The notes under the pieces: model-generated
Told to the model about the DNA's origin: nothing
Databases searched by the model: none
The model's input: the letters and a program-made list of their open reading frames with translations, nothing else
From: Gammaproteobacteria bacterium
Lineage (GTDB): Bacteria; Pseudomonadota; Gammaproteobacteria; UBA5335; SLRW01
Direction of reading: 5' to 3'
Assembly: GCA_007130745.1 (NCBI GenBank)
Contig: SLRW01000132.1
Span: 1 to 6,847, forward strand
Length of the DNA stretch: 6,847 nt
Position numbers and translations under genes: made by a program
Part shown: positions 1 to 6,847 of the stretch, one piece after another
Layout: each line of letters starts with the position of its first letter
Numbering within the stretch: position 1 is the stretch's first letter

Positions 1-7
1 CCGCCCC

Positions 8-13
8 GGGGAG
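8..13 (+). promoter_or_regulatory. Ribosome binding site of the radical SAM gene
   Basis: A GGGGAG run lies seven bases before the ATG at 21, which is good Shine-Dalgarno spacing. It supports that ATG as the true start. The encoded protein also begins directly with the first beta strand of a Rossmann-like domain, so nothing appears to be missing from the N-terminus. Only 20 bases precede the start in this window, so no promoter can be judged. Confidence 0.6.
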
Positions 14-20
14 AGCACCC

Positions 21-1607
21 ATGGTCCGCATACTTCTGATCAAGCCCTATCAGCCGAGCGTTATCACGATTTGCCAGCCGCCGCTGGGCTTGCTCTACCT
101 TGCTGCGTACCTGCGCGAAAATATTCAGGACATACAGGTCGACATACTCGACCTGCGCCTGCATGAAGACAGTCCTGCGGATCTCGTCAAAACCACCGAT
201 ATCGGCCAGTACGATCTGGTCGGTGTCAGCGCCCTGAACTACGAGGCAGAGGCCTCCCACCAGATCGGCCAGGCCATCAAACAACGCTGGCCGGAGATCA
301 TCACCGCGATTGGCGGCCCCTACACTCACAGCAGCCCCAGGCGTGTGCTCGAAATCGGCGGCTTCGACTGGACTTTCGATGGCGAGGCCGAGCGCACCTT
401 CGCTCAGGCTGTTCGCATCCACTTCCTTGAAAAAGGCGATCTGAGCACGGTTCAGGGACTGACCTGGTGGCATGAAGCCGGTAACGAATACATTGAAAAC
501 GGCGGCTATGATTCCATCCCCGACCTCGACGCCCTGCCCCTGCCGGCCTGGGATCTGGTGGATTTCGACATTTATGCCCGGCGTCCCAACCAGAACGGCT
601 GGCTCAAGGGCAAGCGCTACGCCGGCATCTTTACCTCACGCGGCTGCCCCTACAAGTGCAACTACTGCCACGACATCTTCGGCAAGAAATTCCGCTGGCG
701 CTCGGCGGAAAACGTGCTGGCCGAAATCGATCTCCTGCACAACACCTACGACGTGGATGAAATCCAGATCATCGACGACATCTTCAACCTGCACAAACCG
801 CGCATGCGCAAGATTGCGCAGCAAGTCATCGATACCTTTGGTGAACGCAAGCTGCACTTCTGCTTCCCCAACGGCATCCGGGCGGACATCTTCGAAATCG
901 AAGATATCCCGTTAATGGCTCGCATGGGCGTTTTCCAAATCACCGTTGCCATTGAAACCATCACACCGAGGCTGCAGGCATTGATCGAGAAAGACCTCAA
1001 ACTCGATCAGGCAATGGAAGTTATCAATGCCTGCGACCAGGCAGGCATATTGAGCAAGGGTTTCTTTATGCTTGGCTTCCCTACGGAAACAGTAGAGGAA
1101 ATACAAGCCACTATAGATTACGCGGTCAACTCGCGGTTGACCTGGGCCGGTTTTTACCTGGTTGTGCCACAGGAAAATACGCCCATGCACAAGCTGGCCA
1201 TGAAAGAATCTCCGGTCGCCGTCGAACATATCACTCTGCGGGATTACTACAACGACACGTCCTGGTATGAACACGCCTACGGGGTGAATGTAAGACAGAT
1301 GCAACGCCGTGCTTTCCAGCGCTTTTTCCTTCGCCCCTGGCGCCTCTGGACCATGCTGCGACATGTACCCCCCTCAAGTCTGTACAGGGGTTTGAGGATT
1401 TTTCTGGGCATTACCGCAGGTCGGATTGACGGTACACCACAGCGCGCTCACTCCAATAACGGCTCTGATAGTGCCGTCAAAAACCGCACTTTGCCGGAAC
1501 GCAAGCCGGTAAGAGTCAGGTCAGCACACAAGGGCACGGGGTCAGCAACAACGACAGTCGGTGTGCCCTTGTCCAGCATCAAGTCAAAAAGCTCGTCTGC
1601 CGCCTGA
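21..1607 (+). CDS. B12-binding-domain radical SAM protein, substrate unknown
   Basis: This 528-residue protein has the two-domain plan of cobalamin-binding radical SAM enzymes. Residues 1-130 look like the Rossmann-type B12-binding domain: a short first strand, the family hallmark PPLGLLYLAAYL (20-31), GVSALNY near 68, IGGPYTHSSP (97-106) and DGEAERTF (120-127). No DxHxxG cobalamin motif is visible, as in many class B members. The radical SAM core follows, with the iron-sulphur cysteines C209, C213 and C216 in RGCPYKCNYCH, then IDDIFNL (251-257), an IET strand (311-313) and GFFMLGFPTETVEEI (347-361). An aromatic, basic segment at 420-448 ends the recognisable part. The last 55 or so residues are polar, rich in Ser, Thr and Lys, and look disordered. 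Such proteins are cytosolic and often methylate or rearrange unactivated carbons in lipids, glycans or natural products; the substrate here cannot be inferred. Several rare ATA isoleucine codons (residues 4, 38, 42, 343, 361, 365) hint at a different history from purL. Confidence 0.9.
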   Translation: MVRILLIKPYQPSVITICQPPLGLLYLAAYLRENIQDIQVDILDLRLHEDSPADLVKTTDIGQYDLVGVSALNYEAEASHQIGQAIKQRWPEIITAIGGPYTHSSPRRVLEIGGFDWTFDGEAERTFAQAVRIHFLEKGDLSTVQGLTWWHEAGNEYIENGGYDSIPDLDALPLPAWDLVDFDIYARRPNQNGWLKGKRYAGIFTSRGCPYKCNYCHDIFGKKFRWRSAENVLAEIDLLHNTYDVDEIQIIDDIFNLHKPRMRKIAQQVIDTFGERKLHFCFPNGIRADIFEIEDIPLMARMGVFQITVAIETITPRLQALIEKDLKLDQAMEVINACDQAGILSKGFFMLGFPTETVEEIQATIDYAVNSRLTWAGFYLVVPQENTPMHKLAMKESPVAVEHITLRDYYNDTSWYEHAYGVNVRQMQRRAFQRFFLRPWRLWTMLRHVPPSSLYRGLRIFLGITAGRIDGTPQRAHSNNGSDSAVKNRTLPERKPVRVRSAHKGTGSATTTVGVPLSSIKSKSSSAA

Positions 1608-1647
1608 CGCAAACGAGCGCCCGAATGCCAACCCGATAAACCGGCGG

Positions 1648-4600
1648 CTACCCCAGCCACACCCTCGCATTGCGGAACATGCGCAGCCACGGGGCATCCT
1701 CGCCCCAGTCCTGTGGCGCCCAGGAATGGCACAGGGTACGAATCATGCGCTCGGGATGCGGCATCATGATGGTCACCCGGCCATCGGCATTGCTGATGCC
1801 GGCCAGGCCTTGCGGCGAGCCGTTGGGGTTGGCGGGATAGTGTCCGGCTACCTGGCCATAATTATCCACATAGCGCAGTGCCAGCCGGGAGGATGAAGCA
1901 AGCTGCTCCACCCCGCCGCCGGCAAACTCTGCCCGGCCCTCACCGTGCGCCACGGCAATGGGCAGACGCGAGCCTTCCATCCCGGCCAGCATAATCGAGG
2001 CCGACGGCAACACCTCCACCAGTGACAGGCGAGCCTCGAACTGTTCCGAACGGTTGCGCACGAAACGCGGCCAGCCTTCGGCACCGGGGATCAGTTCCTG
2101 AAGGGCCGCCAGCATCTGGCAGCCATTACAAACCCCCAGGGCAAAAGTATCCTGGCGGGCAAAAAAGTCCTCGAAACCAGCCCGCACCTGCGGGTTGAAA
2201 AGAATCGTCTTGGCCCAGCCCTCGCCGGCGCCGAGCACGTCGCCGTAGGAAAAACCGCCACAGGCGGCCAGGCCATGAAAGCCCTCAAGCGTAATGCGCC
2301 CCGAGAGCAGATCACTCATATGCACATCCACAGCCTCGAAACCGGCGCGGTTAAAGGCCGCAGCCATTTCCACCTGGCCGTTGACGCCCTGCTCACGCAG
2401 GATGGCCGCGCGTGGACGAACACCAGTGCCGATCATTGGCGCAGCGACATCCTTGGCCGGGTCAAAGCCCACTTCAACATTCAGGCCGGGATCATCGGTA
2501 TCCAGCAGCGCATCAAAGGCCTCGCGGGCACAATCGGGATCATCACGCAGCGCCTGCATGCGATAGCTGGTTTCCGACCACAGGCGACGCCACTCAATAC
2601 GGTCCCCTGCCAGCACTTCCCTGCCGGCCAGGGTGAAGCGCAAGCTGCGGCCGGGCACCGCTGATCCGAGTCGGTGACTGCACTCGCCCAGCCCGGCCCC
2701 TTGCAGCCGCGCCATCAAGGCGTCGACCTCACTGGCAACCACCTGCACCACCGCACCGGCTTCCTCGGCAAACAGCGCAGCCACCGCATCACCCTCGGCC
2801 GGCCCATCAAGGCAAACATCAAAGCCGCAGCCACCGGCAAAGGCCATTTCGCACAAGGTGGCAAACAGTCCACCATCGGAGCGGTCATGGTAAGCCAGCA
2901 GTCGGCCCTCGCGGTTCAGCCCCTGGATGACTTCAAAGAAGGCAGTCAGGTCTTCCGGGCTGTCAGCATCCGGCGGCGTGTCGCCGATACGCCCGTACAC
3001 CTGCGCCAGCACCGAGCCACCGAGACGGTTTTTGCCCCGGCCCAGATCAATCAAAATCAGTTCGCTGTTGCCCTGATCCGTGCGAAGTTGCGGAGTGAGC
3101 ACCCCGCGCGTGTCCGGCAGCGGCGCAAAGGCAGTGACGATCAGGGACACCGGCGCACTCATGCGGCGTTGCTCGCCATCGGCTTCCCACACTGTTTTCA
3201 TGGACAACGAGTCCTTGCCTACCGGAATCGCCAGCCCCAGCGCCGGGCAGAACTCCATGCCCACTGCACGCACCGTGTCATACAGCACGGCATCCTCGCC
3301 AGGCTCGCCGCAGGCAGCCATCCAGTTGGCCGACAGGCGCACATCGGCAAGTTTGGCCACCGGCGCGGCGGCGATGTTGGTGATCGCTTCGGCCACCGCC
3401 ATGCGGCCAGAAGCCGGCCCATCCAGCAGTGCCAGCGGGGTACGCTCGCCCATGGCCATGCCGGCGCCGGCAGTGCCCTCATAGCCGCCGGCGGTGACCG
3501 CCACATCGGCCACCGGCACCTGCCACGGCCCCACCATCTGGTCACGCACCACCAGGCCAGACACAGTTCGATCGCCAATATTGATCAGGAAGCTCTTGTC
3601 CGCCACCGCCGGGAACCGCAGTACCCGCACAGCACTCTCGGCCACATCCAGCCCGGCATGTTCAAAGGCATCACCCGGTGACGGCTCACGCCTCACATCG
3701 CGCAGCATGCGCGGCGGCTTACCCAGCAGCACCTGCATGGGCATATCCACCGGACGATCGCCAAAATGTGCATCGCTAACCCTAAGCTGGCCATCATCGG
3801 TGGCTTCGCCGATATCGGCATACGGACAACGCTCGCGCTCGCACAGTGCAACAAAGCGCGACATATCCTGCGGCTGCACGATCAGCACGTAGCGCTCCTG
3901 GGCCTCGTTGCACCAGATCTCCACCGGCGCCATGCCGGGTTCGGCGCTGGGCACCTCACGCAATTCCAGCCGACCACCCCGGCCACTGTCATCCAGGATC
4001 TCCGGCACCGCGTTGGACAGCCCGCCGGCGCCCACATCGTGGATAGACACAACGGGGTTTTCGTCGCCCAGCGCCCAGCATCGGTCAATGACTTCCTGAG
4101 CGCGACGCTGCATTTCCGGGTTCTCGCGCTGCACCGAGGCAAAATCCAGGTCCTCGCTACTCGCCCCGCTGGCCATGGACGAGGCGGCGCTGCCGCCCAG
4201 ACCAATCAGCATGGCCGGGCCGCCCAATACAATCACACGATCACCCGGCTGCGCGATGCCCTTGTCCACGTGCCCGTCGCGGATATTGCCCATGCCGCCG
4301 GCAATCATAATGGGCTTGTGATAACCGCGAAGGCGGCCGTCAGGTGCGCGCAACTCGAAGTTGCGGAAATAACCGCCCAGCGCCGGGCGACCGAATTCGT
4401 TGTTGAACGCCGCCGCGCCGATGGGCCCGTCGCGCATGATTTCAAGCGCCGGAGCAATGCGCCCGGGGCGACCGAAGTCCTGCTCCCAGGGCTGCGGATC
4501 ATCCGGCAGGCGCAGGTGGGAGACGCTGAAGCCACTCAGCCCCGCGCGTGGCTTGGCACCGCGCCCGGTGGCGCCTTCGTCGCGGATTTCACCGCCGCTA

Positions 4601-5523
4601 CCAGTCGCCGCGCCGGGGAATGGCGAGATGGCCGTAGGATGATTGTGAGTTTCCACCTTCATCAGCAGATGCGCCGGCTCATGATGCAGGCTGTAGATAT
4701 GTTCGCTGTCGGGGAAAAACCAGCCGGCCTTGTCCCCGCGCACCACCGAACTGTTATCGGCATAAGCCGACAGCACACCTTCCGGGGTGGTGTTATAGGT
4801 GTTGCGTATCATGTCGAACAGCGAACGGGGTTGTGCTTCCCCGTCGATAATCCATTCGCCGCGAAAAATCTTGTGGCGACAGTGCTCGGAATTAGCCTGG
4901 GCGAACATCATCAGTTCGACGTCGGTGGGATTGCGGCCAAGCTGGTCAAAAGACTCGACCAGATAGTCGATTTCGTCATCCGACAGGGCCAGCCCCAGTT
5001 CGCGATCGGCCTGTGTCAGCGCCGCGTGGCCGCCGCCCAGCACATCCACGCTGGCCAACTGCCCCGGCTCGTGATGGTGGAACAGCACATCGGCCTGCTC
5101 AGGCGCATTCATCAGCACCTGGGTCATACGGTCATGCAGCGCATCACCGAGTGCTTCAGGGGAAGGCGCTGTGTCCAGCCCTTCCAGATACCACAGCACG
5201 CCCCGCTCCAGACGCCGGACCTTTTGCAGGCCACAGTTATGCGCAATATCGGTGGCCTTGCTCGACCACGGCGAGATGGTGCCCGGACGCGGCGTCACCA
5301 GCACCGTCGCCCCGGCGGGCACCTGATCCGCCACCGGCGCACCATAAGTCAGCAGCCGCCGCAATACCGCCGCTTCGTCTTCGTTCAGCGGCTCAGCCAG
5401 ATCAGCGAAATGCACATACTCGGCATGTACCACCGAAACGCCTGGCAACTGCCGGCGCAGCGATTGCAGTCGTTGCTCAAGCCGGAAAGCAGAAAAAGCG
5501 GCGCCGCCGCGAAACCATTGCAT
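1648..5523 (-). CDS. purL: Phosphoribosylformylglycinamidine synthase (FGAM synthase), single-chain form
   Basis: It catalyses the fourth step of de novo purine synthesis: FGAR, ATP and glutamine give FGAM. The 1291 residues match the length of the large proteobacterial enzyme (E. coli PurL is 1295). In order: a PurS-like N-terminal domain (about 1-150), a linker with AQANSEHCRHKIF (208-220), the first synthetase half with ETHNHPTAISPFPGAATG (291-308) and SIHDVGAGGLSNA (493-505), the second half with SLSMKTVW (772-779) and HDRSDGGLFATL (879-890), and a PurQ-like glutaminase from about 1036 to the end. The glutaminase triad is visible: C1132 in GVCNGCQ, with H1256 and E1258 in PHPER. All key motifs are intact, so it should be active and cytosolic. 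The ATG at 5523 gives the family N-terminus MQWFRGGAAFSAFR. An in-frame ATG at 5598 would add 25 unrelated residues and overlap the upstream gene. The stop is TAG. No PurR-like operator was seen upstream. Confidence 0.98.
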   Translation of the reverse strand: MQWFRGGAAFSAFRLEQRLQSLRRQLPGVSVVHAEYVHFADLAEPLNEDEAAVLRRLLTYGAPVADQVPAGATVLVTPRPGTISPWSSKATDIAHNCGLQKVRRLERGVLWYLEGLDTAPSPEALGDALHDRMTQVLMNAPEQADVLFHHHEPGQLASVDVLGGGHAALTQADRELGLALSDDEIDYLVESFDQLGRNPTDVELMMFAQANSEHCRHKIFRGEWIIDGEAQPRSLFDMIRNTYNTTPEGVLSAYADNSSVVRGDKAGWFFPDSEHIYSLHHEPAHLLMKVETHNHPTAISPFPGAATGSGGEIRDEGATGRGAKPRAGLSGFSVSHLRLPDDPQPWEQDFGRPGRIAPALEIMRDGPIGAAAFNNEFGRPALGGYFRNFELRAPDGRLRGYHKPIMIAGGMGNIRDGHVDKGIAQPGDRVIVLGGPAMLIGLGGSAASSMASGASSEDLDFASVQRENPEMQRRAQEVIDRCWALGDENPVVSIHDVGAGGLSNAVPEILDDSGRGGRLELREVPSAEPGMAPVEIWCNEAQERYVLIVQPQDMSRFVALCERERCPYADIGEATDDGQLRVSDAHFGDRPVDMPMQVLLGKPPRMLRDVRREPSPGDAFEHAGLDVAESAVRVLRFPAVADKSFLINIGDRTVSGLVVRDQMVGPWQVPVADVAVTAGGYEGTAGAGMAMGERTPLALLDGPASGRMAVAEAITNIAAAPVAKLADVRLSANWMAACGEPGEDAVLYDTVRAVGMEFCPALGLAIPVGKDSLSMKTVWEADGEQRRMSAPVSLIVTAFAPLPDTRGVLTPQLRTDQGNSELILIDLGRGKNRLGGSVLAQVYGRIGDTPPDADSPEDLTAFFEVIQGLNREGRLLAYHDRSDGGLFATLCEMAFAGGCGFDVCLDGPAEGDAVAALFAEEAGAVVQVVASEVDALMARLQGAGLGECSHRLGSAVPGRSLRFTLAGREVLAGDRIEWRRLWSETSYRMQALRDDPDCAREAFDALLDTDDPGLNVEVGFDPAKDVAAPMIGTGVRPRAAILREQGVNGQVEMAAAFNRAGFEAVDVHMSDLLSGRITLEGFHGLAACGGFSYGDVLGAGEGWAKTILFNPQVRAGFEDFFARQDTFALGVCNGCQMLAALQELIPGAEGWPRFVRNRSEQFEARLSLVEVLPSASIMLAGMEGSRLPIAVAHGEGRAEFAGGGVEQLASSSRLALRYVDNYGQVAGHYPANPNGSPQGLAGISNADGRVTIMMPHPERMIRTLCHSWAPQDWGEDAPWLRMFRNARVWLG

Positions 5524-5530
5524 ATGTTTG

Positions 5531-5534
5531 TCCC
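5531..5534 (-). promoter_or_regulatory. Weak ribosome binding site of purL
   Basis: On the - strand a GGGA lies seven bases before the purL ATG, inside the 20-base gap after the hydrolase stop. The match is modest but the spacing is right, and it favours the start at 5523 over the in-frame ATG at 5598. The gap is too short for a normal promoter of its own, so purL is probably read from upstream. Confidence 0.4.
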
Positions 5535-5543
5535 GTTCGGGGG

Positions 5544-6308
5544 TTATCGAATTTCCCGCCAGTCCAGACCGGTGTTCTGGTCCGCCACACCTACCCAATG
5601 CGATTCACAATCCAGCGCCACCGCCAGGGTATCGCGCACCAGCGCCGGGCAGTTGTTGGTATCACTCAGATGCCCTGCCACCAGATGCTGCAGGCGCCCT
5701 GCATCAATTGTGGTCAGAAATTGCGCCGCCTGGGCGTTGCTCAAATGCCCCAGATCACCCCCGACCCGACGGCGTACAGACGCGGGATAAGGACTGCGTG
5801 AAAGCATTTCGACATCATGATTACTCTCCACCAGCAAGGCGTCACACCCATCCAGCTGCTCGCGCAAATGCGGTGTCACCACGCCCACATCGGTTAACAG
5901 CCCCAGACGGAAAGCGCCGTCACTGAATATAAACTGGCACGGCTCGCGCGCATCGTGCGGTACCGGACAGGGCTGTATGTGCATATCCCTGAAAGCGATC
6001 CCTTCGTGGGCATTGATCAGCCGCAACTCGGGCAGGTCCTGCTCGCCCCAGGCCATGCGCGTGCCGGCCGTCAGCCAGACCGTCAATCCGTGACGACGCG
6101 CCAGCCGGGCTACACCGCCGACATGATCGCTGTGTTCATGGGTTACCAGGATGGCGTCTATCTGATCCGGCGAGACATTCAGCCGCGCCAGTCGACGCTC
6201 GGCCTCGCGTGCCGAAAACCCGCAGTCCACCAGCACCAGGGTGTTATCCACCGACACCAATGTGGCATTGCCACGACTGCCGCTGCCCAGACTGGCGAAC
6301 CGGATCAT
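5544..6308 (-). CDS. WalJ/YycJ-type metallo-beta-lactamase-fold hydrolase
   Basis: This 254-residue cytosolic protein covers the whole metallo-beta-lactamase fold and has no signal peptide. The start MIRFASLGSGSRGNATLV is typical of the WalJ/YycJ branch. The metal site is complete: THEHSDH (56-62, ligands H57, H59, D61, H62), then H118 in PVPHDA, D140 in LLTD and H213 in AGHLS. ESNHD (161-165) and GDLGHLSN (184-191) are further marks of this branch. Members are predicted two-metal phosphodiesterases; Bacillus YycJ has been described as a DNA 5'-3' exonuclease, so a nuclease role is plausible but not proven here. The related PhnP-type cyclic phosphodiesterases are the main alternative. The ATG shares one base with the upstream TGA, which suggests translational coupling, and purL follows after 20 bases. 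I leave the symbol blank because the name WalJ belongs to Gram-positive operons with WalRK, which are absent here. Confidence 0.9.
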   Translation of the reverse strand: MIRFASLGSGSRGNATLVSVDNTLVLVDCGFSAREAERRLARLNVSPDQIDAILVTHEHSDHVGGVARLARRHGLTVWLTAGTRMAWGEQDLPELRLINAHEGIAFRDMHIQPCPVPHDAREPCQFIFSDGAFRLGLLTDVGVVTPHLREQLDGCDALLVESNHDVEMLSRSPYPASVRRRVGGDLGHLSNAQAAQFLTTIDAGRLQHLVAGHLSDTNNCPALVRDTLAVALDCESHWVGVADQNTGLDWREIR

Positions 6309-6652
6309 CAGCCGCGTTTGCCTCCGTCGCCGCCCGGGCCATAATAATTGCCCGGAAATGGGGTCACGCTGGCGCTCCCCTCGACCGAAGTAATCTTGCT
6401 GCTGCCCTGCTTGTCGACCTGGTCGATGCGGATCACCGCATGCATGGGAATCCAGGTGCTTTCCACACCCTCGAACTCGCTACGCAGCCGCTCCTCTGCG
6501 GGGTCAACCACCACTTCCGTGTGCTGCCCGAAAGTCAGCCCGGAGACCTCCACGAAGCCGTAGAGCTTGTCCTGTTCCACCTTGCGGGCATAAATCTCGT
6601 AGATCTTGCCCTGGTTGACGAAAATCACGCGGTAGAGCTTTCTGGCGGCCAT
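6308..6652 (-). CDS. DUF1820 family protein
   Basis: This small protein of 114 residues matches the DUF1820 family by its opening KLYRVIFVNQGKIYEIYAR (5-23), followed by LYGFVEVSGLTFG (30-42), VVVDPAEERLRSEFEGV (47-63) and IPMHAVIRIDQV (68-79). The function of the family is unknown. The first 80 residues look like a compact beta-rich fold with no signal peptide or membrane segment. The tail from about 96 is rich in glycine, proline and tyrosine (PFPGNYYGPGGDGGKRG) and is probably flexible. A GGGA lies five bases or so before the ATG at 6652, and a candidate promoter lies just upstream, so this is probably the first gene of the operon. Its TGA overlaps the hydrolase ATG by one base. It is common in gammaproteobacteria such as Pseudomonas. 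Family call is firm; any role in RNA, DNA or purine metabolism would be guesswork. Confidence 0.9.
   Translation of the reverse strand: MAARKLYRVIFVNQGKIYEIYARKVEQDKLYGFVEVSGLTFGQHTEVVVDPAEERLRSEFEGVESTWIPMHAVIRIDQVDKQGSSKITSVEGSASVTPFPGNYYGPGGDGGKRG
6321..6325 (-). promoter_or_regulatory. Possible ribosome binding site of the hydrolase gene, inside the DUF1820 gene
   Basis: A GGAGG on the - strand lies within the last codons of the DUF1820 gene, 12 bases before the hydrolase ATG at 6308. The spacing is longer than ideal. With the one-base stop/start overlap, ribosomes finishing DUF1820 could reinitiate directly, so this site may only help. Confidence 0.35.
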
Positions 6653-6690
6653 GAGATCCCGTTTATTCCGGCGAGCGAATCAGCGCGCAC

Positions 6691-6719
6691 AGTTTAGCCG
6701 ATCGGCCCCCTTGACCCAA
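6691..6719 (-). promoter_or_regulatory. Candidate sigma-70 promoter of the DUF1820-hydrolase-purL operon
   Basis: On the - strand, TTGGGT (6719-6714) and TAAACT (6696-6691) are separated by exactly 17 bases. The first matches the -35 consensus at three of six bases and the second the -10 consensus at four of six. Transcription would start near 6684, leaving a leader of about 30 bases before the ATG at 6652. A perfect 10-base palindrome, GCCGATCGGC (6697-6706), lies in the spacer next to the -10 box and could be an operator or chance. Position and spacing support the call; box quality is only fair. Confidence 0.4.
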
Positions 6720-6720
6720 G

Positions 6721-6743
6721 CAACAGGACACGGCGGCCTGCTG
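6721..6743 (-). terminator. Possible hairpin after the outer-membrane protein gene
   Basis: On the - strand, CAGCAGG and CCTGTTG can pair as seven base pairs (one G-U) around a nine-base loop, 10 bases after the stop of the upstream gene. A smaller four-pair hairpin (6710-6720) follows. There is no run of T after either, so this is not a standard intrinsic terminator. It could be a weak or factor-aided terminator separating the partial gene from the DUF1820 operon. Confidence 0.25.
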
Positions 6744-6753
6744 ATGAAACCGC

Positions 6754-6847
6754 TCAAAACCCCCTGGCCAGCCCCACGGTCCACCAGTCATCACTGGAAT
6801 CCCGGCGCATGCGGCCATAACCCAGATCAATATGCGCATCGCGGAAG
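6754..6847 (-). CDS. C-terminal end of a probable outer-membrane beta-barrel protein (partial)
   Basis: Only the last 30 codons are in the window, ending at a TGA (6756-6754); the gene continues beyond the right edge. The residues, beginning FRDAHIDLGYGRMRR and ending WWTVGLARGF, show alternating hydrophobic and polar positions and a C-terminal phenylalanine, as in the last strand of outer-membrane barrels recognised by the BAM machinery. W, V and L at -9, -7 and -5 fit that signal; the arginine at -3, where an aromatic residue is usual, does not. The fragment is too short to name a family; small barrels such as YfaZ-like or lipid A deacylase-like proteins are only suggestions. It is on the same strand as the DUF1820 operon but about 100 bases away, with a candidate promoter between. 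Confidence 0.55.
   Translation of the reverse strand, partial: FRDAHIDLGYGRMRRDSSDDWWTVGLARGF

Noticed and set aside
2674..3681. A 335-codon open frame on the + strand.
   Set aside because: It is entirely antisense to the purL synthetase domains, with composition typical of a shadow frame and no supporting ribosome binding site.
5524..5543. A PurR-type operator or a purine riboswitch upstream of purL.
   Set aside because: The gap is only 20 bases, with no match to the PurR box and no room for an aptamer. The region before DUF1820 shows neither as well.
5524..5598. A 25-residue N-terminal extension of purL from an in-frame ATG at 5598.
   Set aside because: The extension overlaps the end of the hydrolase gene and does not look like PurL, while the ATG at 5523 gives the known family N-terminus at the expected length.
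3766..5790. A 674-codon open frame on the + strand, the longest after the real genes.
   Set aside because: It lies wholly opposite purL and the hydrolase. Its translation is rich in His, Arg, Gln and Ala with no recognisable motif, as expected for the antisense of a GC-rich gene, whereas purL on the other strand has all its catalytic motifs.
5013..5801. A 262-codon open frame on the + strand near the purL start.
   Set aside because: It is a low-complexity Pro/Ala/Arg-rich translation opposite two well-supported genes.
6209..6697. A 162-codon + strand open frame across the DUF1820 gene.
   Set aside because: It is opposite DUF1820, the start of the hydrolase gene and the candidate promoter, and DUF1820 is a recognisable family in the other strand.

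Overview
The window looks like ordinary chromosome of a GC-rich gammaproteobacterium. It carries a full-length, single-chain PurL of the proteobacterial type (1291 residues), a DUF1820 protein of the kind common in Pseudomonas and relatives, and the end of a probable outer-membrane beta-barrel, which points to a Gram-negative. I cannot assign a genus. A purple-sulphur/Ectothiorhodospira-like or other environmental gammaproteobacterium would fit, but that is a guess.

Layout. One gene is on the + strand: a cobalamin-binding-type radical SAM protein (21-1607). Everything else is on the - strand and reads towards it. From right to left these are the last 30 codons of a probable outer-membrane protein (6754-6847), a gap of about 100 bases with a candidate promoter, a DUF1820 protein (6308-6652), a WalJ/YycJ-type metallo-beta-lactamase-fold hydrolase (5544-6308), and purL (1648-5523). 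The radical SAM gene and purL converge tail to tail, with 40 bases between their stop codons. There is no stretch of 300 bases without a gene.

How the genes relate. DUF1820 and the hydrolase share one base (stop and start overlap), and purL starts 20 bases after the hydrolase stop. The three are therefore probably one transcript, starting near 6684, that ends with the fourth step of purine synthesis. The hydrolase family has been linked to DNA processing, so the operon may join nucleotide supply with DNA metabolism, but the sequence alone cannot show that. The radical SAM gene is separate. Its reaction cannot be named, and its partner genes, if any, would lie to the left of the window.

I found no mobile element, CRISPR array, tRNA, rRNA or riboswitch. 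The less ordinary points are the unassigned radical SAM enzyme with its polar C-terminal tail, an open antisense frame across that tail, the conserved-looking three-gene operon, and a perfect 10-base palindrome filling part of the spacer of the candidate promoter.
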